From: Rotaria macrura
Lineage: Eukaryota > Rotifera > Eurotatoria > Philodinida > Philodinidae
DNA: 64,000 nt
Reading direction: 5' to 3'
Assembly: GCA_900239685.1 (NCBI GenBank)
Contig: OENT01000202.1
Coordinates: 99,232 to 163,231 of the forward strand
Part shown: piece after piece, positions 40,171 through 52,284 of the stretch
How positions within the stretch are numbered: position 1 is the stretch's first letter
Layout of the letters: each line of letters starts with the position of its first letter
The notes under the pieces: model-generated
What the model saw: the letters and a program-made list of their open reading frames with translations, nothing else
Database searches by the model: none
What the model was told of the DNA's origin: nothing
Program-made: the position numbers and the translations under genes

Positions 40171-42437
40171 TAGATTATTTTGTCGATAAGTTTACTTAAA
40201 ACCTTCAATGTAAAATAAAAAAAGAAGGGAAATATGAATCTTCTCATCCGACATGAATCAAGAGAAAAATCTACGAATTTCTAATTTCTACCATCATTGT
40301 AATATAAATTTAATAGATTGTTTTTCTAGTAGAGACTCAACCCCGCTGAAATCCACTGCGATCGAACTTTGAGTATTCTATTTTTTTCTCTGTAATCGAC
40401 ATGTTTAGAACGAATAATATGGAAAAGTTCATACCGTGGAAAACCTTTACGAATTAATAAGTGGGAACGGTAATTCTTAAAGCCGTTGAAGAGAAAGAGC
40501 ATACAGAATGAACAAAGTGCTTTTATACATGTATGAAAGAAAAACAATAGGCCATAGCGCATGAGTAACAATAAGAGAAAGAAGAACATCAAAGAACAGA
40601 TTAAGTCGTACAGATTGTGAGAAAAAGTTTTTTTTTTGTCTCATCTGAATAGATGCAATACATAACAGAAGCTGTAAGGAATGTGACAGGAAGAATTCGG
40701 GGAGAATAAACTCTGAAGCTAAATTATTCTTATTTAACTGAAATATAGTAGCATATTACGTATTTACTAGAAAATAGAATAACAGAACTTCAGCCTGATA
40801 TATTATTCATGTAAAAGTCTAATAATGTTTAAATTATGTTGAAGATTAACAAAATAGGAATGTTCATTAGCTGTAGACATCTCACACGAAGGTTTATCTG
40901 AAAATTCAGTGCACAAACAAAAACGTGTGTTTTTAGTTTAGACTTTCAGAATAACTTAAACGTCGTGAAATCTATTGATGAATGAGGTGATCTATTCAGA
41001 TTCTTTAGTACGATTTTTCTTAATCAATACTAGAACGTGAGAGGACAATACAAAGATATAGTCAAGGATCGGCTTTAGTCCTATAAATATGAAGCATTGT
41101 TGAAATTTAGTCAAGTTGTGTTGATACTTTTCTATAGAGTTATTTAGGACTGATACCATCAGCTATATGCTTATTGTTTTTTCTTCACTAGATGAAAATC
41201 ATACTACAAGTTGCTCTTTCAAAATATCACTCCATATACAGCTTAACTTTAGTGGTTCAACGAAAAATACATTAAATTGTAACATAATTGTGCAACAGAT
41301 AGTTGATTTTATCTGTTGAAACAAGAGATAAATCTAAAGCATCTTTATTAAACAATATTAAACAAAGATCTCTTCATAATTCTATTATCCATTTCAAAAC
41401 ATGAATTCGATGAAATTATCAAATGCACGATAAAGTTGTATGGATACTACTACACTTTCTAAAGTAATAAAACAGTTTACTGATCTATAGTAGATGAAAC
41501 GATGATTGAAAAGCAACTATGTATCTATGTCGAAAAAGATAAATCTTAGAATAAGATTTAAAAGATTCAGAGCACGCTTTTATTTTTCAGGTTTAAAATT
41601 ATATTTTCGCACTGAAGAAAAAATGACTCAGTGAGTCCCTCCAATATAGCAAAGCATGTCAACCTTGTAAAGTATTAAAAGTCGAAAATTAATCATCTCA
41701 TTATTCCGTATGTTGACACTATTCGGTAAGGGTAAGACTTTTCTTAAAACTCAGAATTGGCTAATACTAATGTCAATCGAGCAAAGTAACGATATTTTTT
41801 GTGACGAAAATACAATTTCAAAGTGTTTTAGACATATTGAGGTCGAATTTCATATAATCATTTTTCTAACAAAGTGTGGATAGTCAGATTACAAAAAATC
41901 GATACGTCATGTTTCAATTTTCGATTGCTCAAATCATGGCGTAACCTCCGTTTTATGAATGCAACTACGATTCATAGTGGTAGAAGTAGATAGTTTATGA
42001 TAATTGAGAATGGCTTATGTACTCACTACTTCATGTATTTTATTAGTTTGTTGTAATTCAAACATGCAATGCGGCTCTTTTAATCCTAAGATTTCAAAAA
42101 TATCTCTTTAAAAAAGAAGAAAGCCTTTCATGAAATAAATACGACATTTTATTGAAAACTGATAGTGCTTATAATCAAGCATGAGATGTGAAAAATCATT
42201 TGAGTTTCTTATCAACAAATTTAAAATTACGCCATCTCACCTGATGAAAATAAAACTTTGCTTTTTAGCTGCATTTTATGTCTTCAAACATGCGAGTTAC
42301 GGCAACAAGAATTCAATGGTGACGGAGTAGCGAGCAAATTATGCTGAATGTTTCATCGTAGGTATGTGGAAGAGAAAAGAAAAAGATCTTTTCAAGTTCC
42401 TCAATAACAACAAGCAGTAGACAATGAAAAGTAAATA
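40171..42437. other. Intergenic between the two GTPase pseudogenes
   Basis: 2.3 kb without a recognisable gene. It lies between divergent pseudogene 5' ends, so it may include their former promoters. Open frames are short and unlike any family I know. Confidence 0.45.
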
Positions 42438-42845
42438 TCTTACTATTAGATGCAACTGGAATCGGTAAAACAACATTCGTGAGTGCATTTGTTAATTGTT
42501 CTTTTTTATAATACGCCTGATAATACATTAAAAAGAATCAGTGAAAAGTATTAATCCTTTCATCATATGTAATAAGAGATAGTGAAAAATTTTAACATAG
42601 TAAAACATTCAAGTTGGAACTCTAGATAATAATAAAAATTTCAAATCCACTCACTTGTGTCGAAACTATGTTTCTGATTGGAGATCGATCAATAAGTTCA
42701 ATTGATGCACTAGATGTTGATAATACTCGACGTATCGGCCATGAAGAAAGAAAATTTGAACATATTCTCAATTGTAAAAATAATTATGAGCATTTCAATA
42801 GAGTTTGTATCGTACTTACATTAGTCGTTTTATTTTTTATTTAAA
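42438..42845 (+). pseudogene. Heavily decayed second copy of the P-loop GTPase
   Basis: Two separated pieces align with the pseudogene on the other strand. At 42445-42500 LLLDATGIGKTTFVSAFVN matches LLLGESGVGKSTFINAFVN, with the first P-loop Gly changed to Asp. At 42705-42835 IDALDVDNTRRIGHEERKFE matches the IDSPGFGDTRSIDQDN region residue for residue in spacing, continuing into a segment ending FNRVCIVL. The roughly 200 bases between them have lost frame and similarity. Orientation is opposite (divergent) to the copy at 34.4-40.2 kb. It is clearly not functional. Confidence 0.7.
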
Positions 42846-44453
42846 TACCAGTATGATAACAATCATTATCTATCAATTAGCAGTTCACGTCAAATACGAG
42901 GCTTATGTATGATTCTTTTTTATTTCTTCATAAGATCTTATTTCTTTTCTTAAATCCATTTGCTCCATAATCTATTTTCGAGAAATTTTATGAAAAAGTG
43001 AAATCAAGAAGTTATTTACCTAACAACATTGTCTATATTTCTTTGTTTCAATACGAATCTTTCACTTTCTTAGTGGTCGCTTAGTATTAGATATACCAAA
43101 ACTTATCATAATTTTGTCTTGATTCACTCAACCTCAATATGCAACAAGCATCTTTTCTAATACCTAGTGTTTCACTTATTAAAAAAATATATTTGGCTTA
43201 TATTTCAAAAACGTTTCGAAACTAAACAAATTAAACACTTTCATATCTTTATTTTCAGCATCGTTCCACGAGCTATGAATTGAAATTGATTTATTTCTAA
43301 ATAAAAACAACAAAATTGTCTATTATCTATTCAACAAAATGAATTTGAGGTAGACTTATGAATAGCTTCATGACATAAAGATCATCAAGTGCTTAAGATG
43401 GCAGAGCATGTGATAAATGACTGGTATTAGAACTATAAATAGACGTTAGAAAAAAATGAAGAATCTCGCATTGAACAGGAAATAATAATGAAACTTTTTG
43501 GTGAAGTCTATCGACAATTATAATAGATTTACTACAACACTACGCCACACTATTTGGCAACCGTAGTAACGGAAATCCCTAGGCTCGTTAATAGCTTCCT
43601 AAATATTAACAATTCATATCGCGCAAATCTCCATCAATTGGGAATACACCGAAAAAGAGTTTATGGTGTTGAATTATTACAAGTAAGATTCTGTGTAACT
43701 ACAGTTTATTTCAAGACAAAGTCGTAATCCTCGCCATTAAATACTAGGAACATAATCTTCAAATTTTAAATTGGTATTTTATGAAGAAGTAGATGTATTC
43801 AACAGAAGAACGATGTGAAGATTTCAGATTAGCTAATATATCATGATTGTAATATAAATAAATTGAAGCCATCAATGTACATGAGCTTCATCAACATCAC
43901 GATGCTTTTATCATATAATCATATCGTATAAAGTATTCTTAGTGAACATGCTTACGAATTTCATTGTAATCGATAATTTTCGGTAATTTCAATTTCATTT
44001 CACGTCCCCTAATCACTAGTAGGGGTGCAAATGGTGATGAAATAGCTGGCAGAGTTCAAATTTTTTCGGATCTAAGAACAAAATAGAACTAGTATGATGA
44101 ATTCATTTCATGGCAAGACACCTACTACCCATGAAAGACAACGATCACAAGTTAAATCCTATAGAGAGTACCATGAAAGATATATTGATGTGATCAGACA
44201 ATTTTAATCGAATCAGCAGCAACATGACACCAAAATAGCTGATTGATAATGTTTTGATTAAGTTTGCCAACAATATAATTCTTTGTCTCAATCACATGGC
44301 GACATCTTCTATGCATGGAATATATTGGTATTCTTGAGTACTCCATTCAGCAGATGGAGCAATATTACCATATGCGTCGTGCGTTTTTTTTGTTTTATCA
44401 AAGTTTATGTTACTTTTATTTATTTATCTGACAGGAATACATACATATTGAAG
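42846..44453. other. Intergenic with possible decayed coding remnants
   Basis: No intact gene. A frame at about 43527-43683 reads LATVVTEIPRLVNSFLNINN followed by HQLGIHRKRVYGVELLQ and ends at a GTAAG donor-like site; it looks protein-like but has two stop codons just upstream. I do not recognise the family. The end of the interval includes the LAMTOR3 leader. Confidence 0.4.
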
Positions 44454-44454
44454 A
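44434..44454 (+). promoter_or_regulatory. Splice acceptor just upstream of the LAMTOR3 start
   Basis: TTTATTTATCTGACAG ends at 44434, 19 bases before the ATG at 44454. No matching coding exon is seen upstream, so this is either the end of a 5' UTR intron or a spliced-leader addition site. Confidence 0.45.
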
Positions 44455-44804
44455 TGACATTACCGCAACTATTTGCTCATATCGATGGCATTGAAGCCGT
44501 ACTTATACTTGACAAAGAGGGTACACCAATATTGAAATTGCCCACAGCTGAAGCTGTTGATCAACTTGATCTACAAACAATAATACCATCCGCACAGACG
44601 CTACAAGATCAAAGTCAACGTACTAATTTGAAGAAATTAAAAACTGTTGTTACGTATTGGTCAGCACGTCAAATAATAACATACAATGTTCCACCGTTTG
44701 TGTTTATTATTGCTGCCGATACGAATGTCAACACAGGTGCATTACTCAATTTATATAATGATTTTCAAACGATTGCTGCTGAAAATTTAGCAAACAAAGC
44801 ATAA
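44454..44804 (+). CDS. LAMTOR3: LAMTOR3/MP1-like Ragulator subunit
   Basis: Roadblock-fold subunit of the late-endosomal/lysosomal Ragulator complex, which anchors Rag GTPases for mTORC1 activation and scaffolds MEK1-ERK. The single exon encodes 116 residues, near the roughly 124 of vertebrate MP1. The sequence MTLPQLFAHIDGIEAVLILD, then KEGTPILKLPTAEA, NLKKLKTVVTYWSARQIITY, FVFIIAADTNVNTGALLNLY and a closing acidic helix follow the MP1 pattern (DRDGVPVIKV, SANTG). I chose ATG 44454 because it begins the homologous region and lies just after a splice acceptor; the open frame to 44283 is probably intron or leader. It shares strand and very close spacing with PORCN downstream. Confidence 0.88.
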   Translation: MTLPQLFAHIDGIEAVLILDKEGTPILKLPTAEAVDQLDLQTIIPSAQTLQDQSQRTNLKKLKTVVTYWSARQIITYNVPPFVFIIAADTNVNTGALLNLYNDFQTIAAENLANKA

Positions 44805-44959
44805 GGCTTTTCTTCAGTTTTTTTTCTTTTGTTAATTGGTTCGATTTAGATGAAATAAGTTTTTCTTTTTTTTTTCTTTTTCATCAGTATACGTTTTGTA
44901 ACGGTGATTATAAATATGCATATGAAAATATATACGATGGTATTGTCTTTTAGATAACG
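44805..44959 (+). promoter_or_regulatory. LAMTOR3-PORCN intercistronic region with acceptor
   Basis: 155 bases with several long T runs and no AATAAA. It ends with TTGTCTTTTAG at 44953, six bases before the PORCN ATG. The layout fits an operon spacer with a U-rich element and a trans-splice site. An ordinary promoter with a 5' UTR intron beginning upstream is the alternative. Confidence 0.45.
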
Positions 44960-47687
44960 ATGTTAGATGAAGAATTGTCTTATTTTCTTGATGAGAATGA
45001 AGAAGATTATGATGAAGATTCGTCGGCATGGAATTATGACGATTGGTTAGCATCTGGCATAGAAACATCAGCTGATTTCAATCAATTTTTTGATAATGAT
45101 CTTGTACGACTTACTTCACTTTCTCCACCGAATTCGACAATCCCACTTGATAGTTTGTCGTCATCATCGAATCCATTTTCTTCGGAAGAATCTTCATCAT
45201 CATCATTAATCTATTCATTTATTGATCTGACAGATAATTGTATTTCGCCGGCTTTATCACAATTAGTTAATCAGTTATATTGGATTTTAATTTTCTGTTG
45301 TTTATTTCGTCTTCTTTGTTTATCGAAATTATTTTCATCGAAAAAATTGCATTTTATTCAAATATGCTCGAGTATATTTATACTGTATCATTATTTTCAT
45401 TTTCAATCTATCTATCTTTTAACCTATATATTAATGGGATATTTATCATTTCAAGTGTGTCTGAATAAATGTCGAAATTATTTAACTCATATCATTGTTT
45501 GTTTTTCAATTATCTACGTACTTGCATGTGAATTTATTTTAATCGAACAAGAAAAATGGCATAGTACGTACTATGATGAATTCATAAGAAAAATTCTATC
45601 TGTTCATATTTTATAGGTATACGTGGAGTACAAATGTGTATTATGATGAAAATGATTTCCCTTGCTGTTGATTATACATTTTATGAAACACCATCAACAT
45701 TAAATACAAATGAATCAATACTTATTCCAACATCACTCGAATTCGTTAGCTATATACTTTCAATACATAATATAATATTTGGTCCATGGATTAATTATCG
45801 AAATTATATTCGTAATTTTCATGAAAATAATTCAATGAGAAAAATCGATTTTTTTGAATTAGCTAAATGGACATATTATTTTATTCGTGTGGCTATATGT
45901 CTTATTGTATCAACATGTTTAACAGATTGGTTTCTTCGAAATAGCTTTTTATATAACGATGAACAAGATAATAATCAGAGTGGATGGCGTATCGCTTATA
46001 TACAAGCACTATCTTATCGTTTTAGTCATTATTGTGTTTGTTTTATTGGCGAACTATGTGGCCAAATAAGTGGGCTTGAGTTTCGTGTCGATGAATATCG
46101 AAATTATGAGTATATTTGTCAGCAAGCAAAAGAACGTATTGAAATAGAAAAGAAATCTCGTGAACAAGCTGAATTAGAAGCCATAGCAGCAGCCAACGAT
46201 TTTCATCCAGGAAAGCGAAGACATAGAAATAAAAAGAATAACATAAAACAAGAAGAACAAGATAACATAATGTCAACAACGGCAAGTGAAGAACACAATG
46301 ATTCAAGTCAGATAAGGTAAATACGCACAATTCAAAGAAAAATAAAACAGTAGAAAAGAAAAGGATAAGTTCATTTAAAATGATTCTTTACTATTTATAT
46401 ACCAAAAAGGCAATGTCATCGAATGACATATTATCTGTGACATAATATTACGAATTTATTAATCCTAATGAGACTTGCACATGAGAAATTATTTATCCAT
46501 TAACTTATTTCATAAGCATATAGGCCAATGAAGAATATGATAAAAAGTAGAAACAAATGTTTCTTTTTTACTAACGACATTCATCCGTTCGTTCCTAGAG
46601 CGAGACATATTTTAATAGATCCTAATTACTTATCAATGTAATAAAAACAAGTATCTCCGAGAAACAATTATGTAAACATTTCAAAACTAACTCGATATAT
46701 ACAGTAATTGAGTTAATGAATTTAAGCTGTTTTTGATGGAATTTGTCGAAGAAGATATTCTAACTAAGTCAGTAAGTTCCGAATAAACCAGTCACATATG
46801 TTCTCATTAGTAATTACAGTTGATTAAGTATGATTACAAAACGTAATTGAATATAGTGCGTAAATAATACTCGTGTTTTTAGTTCTGTTATTGAAAATGG
46901 ATCGTCAATAACAACTGAAGTCGAATCTCAAACCAACGATGAATTAGATTTGTCAGTAAATCGAACACTAGTCAATCGTCGTGGTTCAAAAAAATCGTTT
47001 GCACAGAATTCATCATCAACCTTGAAACGAAAAGTTTCGAATCGATCAAATCTTTCAATGACAACACCATCATCTTTTCCTTCGTCATCGTTACCAATGA
47101 AATCAACAATTTCTTCGTCATTCTCATCATCGAATAATTCGTGTTCATCATCAATTGTTAAGCCATCTCATATTGAAATACCTCATTCATTAGTTGATGT
47201 TGTTGTCAATTGGAATTTACCAATGCATTATTGGTTAAAAATCTATGTTTATATACCAATAAAACAACAATACGGACATTTTTCATCAATACTAATTACT
47301 TATCTTGCATCGGCATTATTACATGGCTTCAATTTTCAATTATCAATCGTTTTATTTTCTATCGGTTTATTTGCATATGTTGAATATGGCTTTCGACGTA
47401 AATTAGCAGATATTCTCGATGCATGTGTTGCCGCACGTACATGTCCATTACGCTCATCATGTGAAAAGCATACACATACATATTGGCATCCATTGACAAT
47501 AATTGTTAATATATTTTTATGTCTTCTCAGTTTGTGGCATCTCACCTATTTGGGACAATTATTTGATGGAAGCTCACAAGAAACAATTGGTTATTCATGG
47601 CAACATGTTCTCGATAAATGGTCAAGGCTTAATTTTGCTTCACATCTGGTTGTCATTGGTACTTATGCTATATTTCGATCATTATAA
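44960..47687 (+). CDS. PORCN: Porcupine, Wnt O-acyltransferase (MBOAT family)
   Basis: ER multi-pass enzyme that attaches palmitoleate to Wnt ligands. Three exons: 44960-45563, 45617-46316 and 46883-47687, in phase, giving 702 residues. Family features are WHSIRGVQMCIMMKMISLAVDY across the first junction, IHNIIFGPWINY, and near the end NWNLPMHYWLKIYVYIP followed by TYLASALLHGFNFQL, which contains the catalytic His of MBOAT enzymes. Many hydrophobic segments are visible. It is much longer than the usual 450-470 residues: there is an acidic/Ser-rich N-terminal extension of about 90 residues and a charged, Ser-rich insert of roughly 180 residues (bases about 46090-47170) before NWNLP, containing the 566-base intron. 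An AATAAA at 47751-47756 follows the stop. The frame is intact. Confidence 0.93.
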
Positions 47688-50600
47688 ATCTCATTTTAAT
47701 GTCTAGTCATATTGTTGTGTATATGTGTGTATAGAAGTTGTTAATTAAAAAATAAACGACAATTTTTTTTTCTTGTTCTTCTTCGAATACATTGTATGTA
47801 ATTATTATTTGTTAGTATTTCATGTGTTATGAAAAATAGATTATTGTATTTTTTGGTTCAAAAACTAAAAGAAAAAAGAAAATCTTTCCTTTTCGTAACT
47901 ATTTCAGATCGTTGAGGCTAAACAATAAACAAACATGCAGACATATTGTTCGGTTAGAATCTCTTCTATGCTGTTATCATCAGTAATTGCTATCATTTTG
48001 ATTGAATAAAGTGTGTCCTTGTTTCATCTCGAGTAAATATTGCAAAATCTGTGCTTGATTATCTACACATCGTACGACAGCTGGTCTTCGTTCTCTTTTC
48101 GTCCACATACAATTCAATTCATTATATTATGATAATCATACTAAATGAAACATTATTGATTATTTATCTTCTATACGGAAAAGATTTCCTTCAGCTTGAT
48201 TGTTATTTATCAACATGATTGCTACAATTGTGTAACCAGATGCATATACTTAGAGAATGTTTTGCTTTTTTTCTCTTCTATTCTTGTACAAACAATAATT
48301 TATTTGCCATTGACAACATAAGTTATTGTTTTTTTTTGACTTAAACATCTCTTCTGATCTGAGTATAGTTGATAGATTTTCATCATTGTAGATTTCTCGT
48401 CGAATAACAAATAAACAATCATCTTAACGATTAGCTCCTCTTTTGTTCTTTATACGCATATGAATGTGACATTGTACTCTTCACTTGTATATGTGTCTAG
48501 ACTTGATTGTTGAGCAGTATGTTTGTACATACATTGTAGGATAGGCACGAGGAGAACGACGATAGAAAAGTGTGCGTATATATATAACATAATAATGTTC
48601 AGTAAGATCGATTGTAGATTATACAGCTATAGAGTATTCACTCATCATGATTGTTATGCATCCAATTACCATAATAATCAAGACATGCCCATCATCCATC
48701 AAAACTAAATGAATCTTTTTTTTTTTGTAAAATTTGTTCATGTTCCACTCGATGGTTGACCGAACTCTTGACACATGAACTATATAAGAGAGACGTTCAC
48801 ATAATCTCTAAATATACATTGGATAGTGTTCGGTCAACAGTTGATAATTATATTGTTCCGTTTCTTTTTTTTTTCATTTTCTTCCCGTTCGTCATCATAT
48901 ACTGTCGTGTAAGTATCATAGCCGTGTCTACATAGAATACTTCGTTTTTTTAGTGTGGTTAACATAGCGTATATGTTTATTCAATCATATGTTCAATTGG
49001 TAATTTTAACTACTGATTGTTGCTATTAAAAGGCGGGAAAGACAAATGTAAAAATGAATTCAATAGGATGAGTTGACCTTGCTTAAACGTTGTTTTAACA
49101 TGGTGACCGATTTGAATAGTATAAGGAAGAAGAGCGAATGAATACAAAGGACCAACCTTCATTCTATTCTTCATGTATAGCGAACACGCCATAGAGAACT
49201 AGAGAAAGAAAGAGAGAAAAGAGAACGGCAGCATGGTTGCTCGTTCATTCGTTGACAATATATATATATATATATGAAAGAAGACAGACTGCATTGCACA
49301 CGCACACAGAAACATTCTCATCGACATTAGTATTACTCATATACGCACAAAAGAAGTGAGTAAAAAGAGGCCGGCAACGGTCATATGAGAAACGGAGATG
49401 AAACTGTTTGCGCGACATAGTACTCAGGAAATTGAAATATAGTAGCGGCAACCGAGTGTAAAATAGAATATATGCACATATAAATCAATCTCGTCTTTTT
49501 CTCTGTCTAGTTACATTATGAGATAGTTGTTAGAATGAGCGCTGCAAAATAAAAAGAAAAATAAAGTTATTTGAGTTTATTCTATTAAGTGATATATTAT
49601 CCTACACATGTCATTCAATAAAATATTTTCCCATACTTTCAATTGAAGATTCGACCGGATCTCTTGTTATATGATACCGTACATTTGAATGCACGATTGC
49701 ATATTTCATCAATATTGTTATTCTTGTCGATAGAAACAATCTTACAAACACACATACTTATATATATATATATAAATAGACTATATGAGTATAAACGTAT
49801 GTGTGACCGAAAAAATGTGAAGCTTTCTAAGATTCTTATAACAGCATGGAGAAAACATAAAACAAACGTTGTCATAAGCATATTGATTAAATCTTGCTTT
49901 GATGATGTCAATGAATAGGAAAGAGGCTGAAATTCCAGCTAGTGCCAATCGTCAGAGAACTGACGAGCTAAATGATGATGTAATTGTCCTGCCACACCCA
50001 TATATGTATATATACACAGCTGTCTATCACTTGAGTTGACATTTTGTCTCATACTCTGATTCTATCATATATGCATGTCCAATTTTCTTTCCCTTTTTCC
50101 CCTCTCTTCTCGTCTCTCTCTCTTCCCGTCTTGCCCAAGTTGCAGAGATGCGTGACGTAACGTGGTCCGGCTCCCGACCTCTTTCCCTTTTTTTTCGACC
50201 AGCGGATGTCGACTATGTTACTAGAAGATGCGGCGAAGAACAAACAGAAATTAAGATAGATGATCATTCTAAATAGCGCAACAACTCATTTCTACTGTAG
50301 ATTTGTCAGCAATACAATTAACTTCATTTTTTCTTCTTACAGTCCACAGAAACATATGTTGCTTGAACTCGATGCATAAATAAATGATTAGCATCTTATA
50401 TATGCATAGGGATGAACGTATGGTCAGTGTATGAAACTATCATACATATACTGAGATAGAAGTAAAACATTCAAGGACGAAACGTGTTTGCGTGCTAGTA
50501 AAAATGAGATTATGATCATCGAGTAAACGAATGATTGAACGAGAAGTGGGTGGAGAAGATGAAAAGTGAATGCACGCACGAAGTATAGTCGCCGTCACGA

Positions 50601-50953
50601 GTTTTTATGCTCAATGGCCAGAATTTTTTTCCTGTTTCTTGCGTGAGATGAGACATTGTTGAAGAGGACGCTTTTTTCTCTCTCTCTTGATTCCTAGGTT
50701 TTTTTCTTTTTTCTCTATATGTCTCTCTTTCTTTAGATAGATATCAAGCGTTCGACAAGCAGACACAAAGAGTACTCCTTTTCTTCTTTCTTTTCTTTTC
50801 TCATCTCTTCTATTCCAATAACAACAGCAACAACGATGACTACAACTACTCTTCATACCACTGCTATTACTGGATTTCATTTGTTGTTCGCGGTCGAACA
50901 ATCTTGACAACACCAAGACATGAATACTTATTTCTAAACTGACACAACTGATA
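47688..50953. other. Intergenic, PORCN to syndecan
   Basis: 3.3 kb with the PORCN 3' UTR at the left. TA/CA-type low-complexity tracts occur near 49259-49300 and 49755-49775, and a pyrimidine-rich stretch near 50085-50125. A palindromic TGACCGAAC...GTTCGGTCA pair (about 48757-48836) could form a hairpin. No gene found; the right part probably includes the syndecan promoter and leader. Confidence 0.5.
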
Positions 50954-52045
50954 ATGGCAAATCAATCTAACCAATATTCACGATCACATTATCCATACTC
51001 TAAACTGACATTGTCATGTCTAATAACTTTCATTATAATCATTCAAGGTCCAATGGTTGTCGGTGCTCAATCAAACCAAGTACGTTATTATTATCGTCAT
51101 TTTTTTTCCTGAGGCTCTTCGCTAACGATAAACATACCCAATTTTTACATGAAATCTAACACGATCAAATTTGATTCGATTAATTAATATCCTTCAACGA
51201 AGATTAACCCCCAAAAACTATATTGATATCTTACGATATAAGAATCTCTTAGAGAAGTATCTTTGTTTGTTTCTTCTAGTATCAATCGGTGATTGCATCA
51301 AATAATAATAATAATAATCCTCGCTCAAGCTCAACAATTATAAATGATGATGCCGCCTACGATGGTAAAATTTATAAAAATGAAAACAAAATTTGAAACT
51401 AATTTATGTTGAATTCTAGCCGAAACAGAAATCTATGATGATAATGAACATTTCGAAGATATTCCTTCACCATCACCATCATCCACATCTATAACACAAC
51501 TAAAATTTACTCCTAATATAACAGCACATCGACCTGTCCAAGCTGAAGAAGTTGATAACAATGAATATGAAGATGAAACAGATAATTATCAAAATTATTT
51601 AAATGAAGATACTGTTGATGATGAAACAACGAAACACGATGGAACACAATCGTTCAGTGATACAATATCTTTGAATCGTCCTGATATAAGTCCAGTTGTA
51701 ATGGATTCGAATAATAAAAAGAATTTCGATCCTTTGTCTACAGCCCGGCTGCCTTTTGTACCAGCCAATCTTTGGCGTGATCTTTTTTCTAGACCAGGAA
51801 TACTTGTTGGTAAGTTCATTATCATTGTTTTGTTTTTCTTATTGAAAAGAAAATTATTTAAATGTTTCTATTCAGGAATTATTGGTGGTGTTGTCATTGG
51901 CATGTTGTCCGCTATACTACTTGTGATGTTTATTATTTATCGAATGCGTAAAAAAGACGAAGGTTCATATGCATTAGAAGAAGGACCACGAAAATCACCA
52001 TCACATGCATATACACGTGTATCATCGAGAGAGTTCTTTGCTTAG
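50954..52045 (+). CDS. SDC: Syndecan
   Basis: Single-pass cell-surface proteoglycan core that links matrix and growth factors to the cytoskeleton. Exons 50954-51079, 51280-51364, 51420-51809 and 51876-52045 join in phase for 256 residues. A hydrophobic signal segment (SCLITFIIIIQGPMVVGAQS) is followed by an acidic, Ser/Thr/Asn-rich ectodomain. The transmembrane segment ILVGIIGGVVIGMLSAILLV carries the GxxxG-type pattern. The cytoplasmic tail RMRKKDEGSYALEE is the diagnostic C1 region, followed by a variable part and the C-terminal EFFA, a PDZ ligand where most syndecans end EFYA. The ectodomain as translated has no Ser-Gly dipeptide, the normal glycosaminoglycan attachment site. The last exon carries the membrane and cytoplasmic parts. 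Confidence 0.94.
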
Positions 52046-52284
52046 GAAATATTTTGTCTGATATCCATGAAAGAAAACAAATACGTGAGAAAAAAGAAAC
52101 GTTCAGTTTTTTTAGTTGCACATATCAGCGTCGAATTCAAATTCATTCCGCATACTTATTTTTCATCAGACAATTTTTTTTTCTTATCGTCTGTGTAATT
52201 ATCGTGGTCTTAAACAGAAAAAAAGGAAAATGTTATTAATCTTCTTTTTTTTTCTTCTTGTTCATTTCTGTAATATAAAAAATT

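Noticed and set aside
44283..44453. N-terminal extension of LAMTOR3 to 44283
   Set aside because: The extra residues are not family-like, the region contains a polypyrimidine acceptor, and LAMTOR3 homologues begin near the ATG at 44454.
49639..49918. Overlapping 90-codon frames on both strands
   Set aside because: Low-complexity TA sequence; no motif on either strand.
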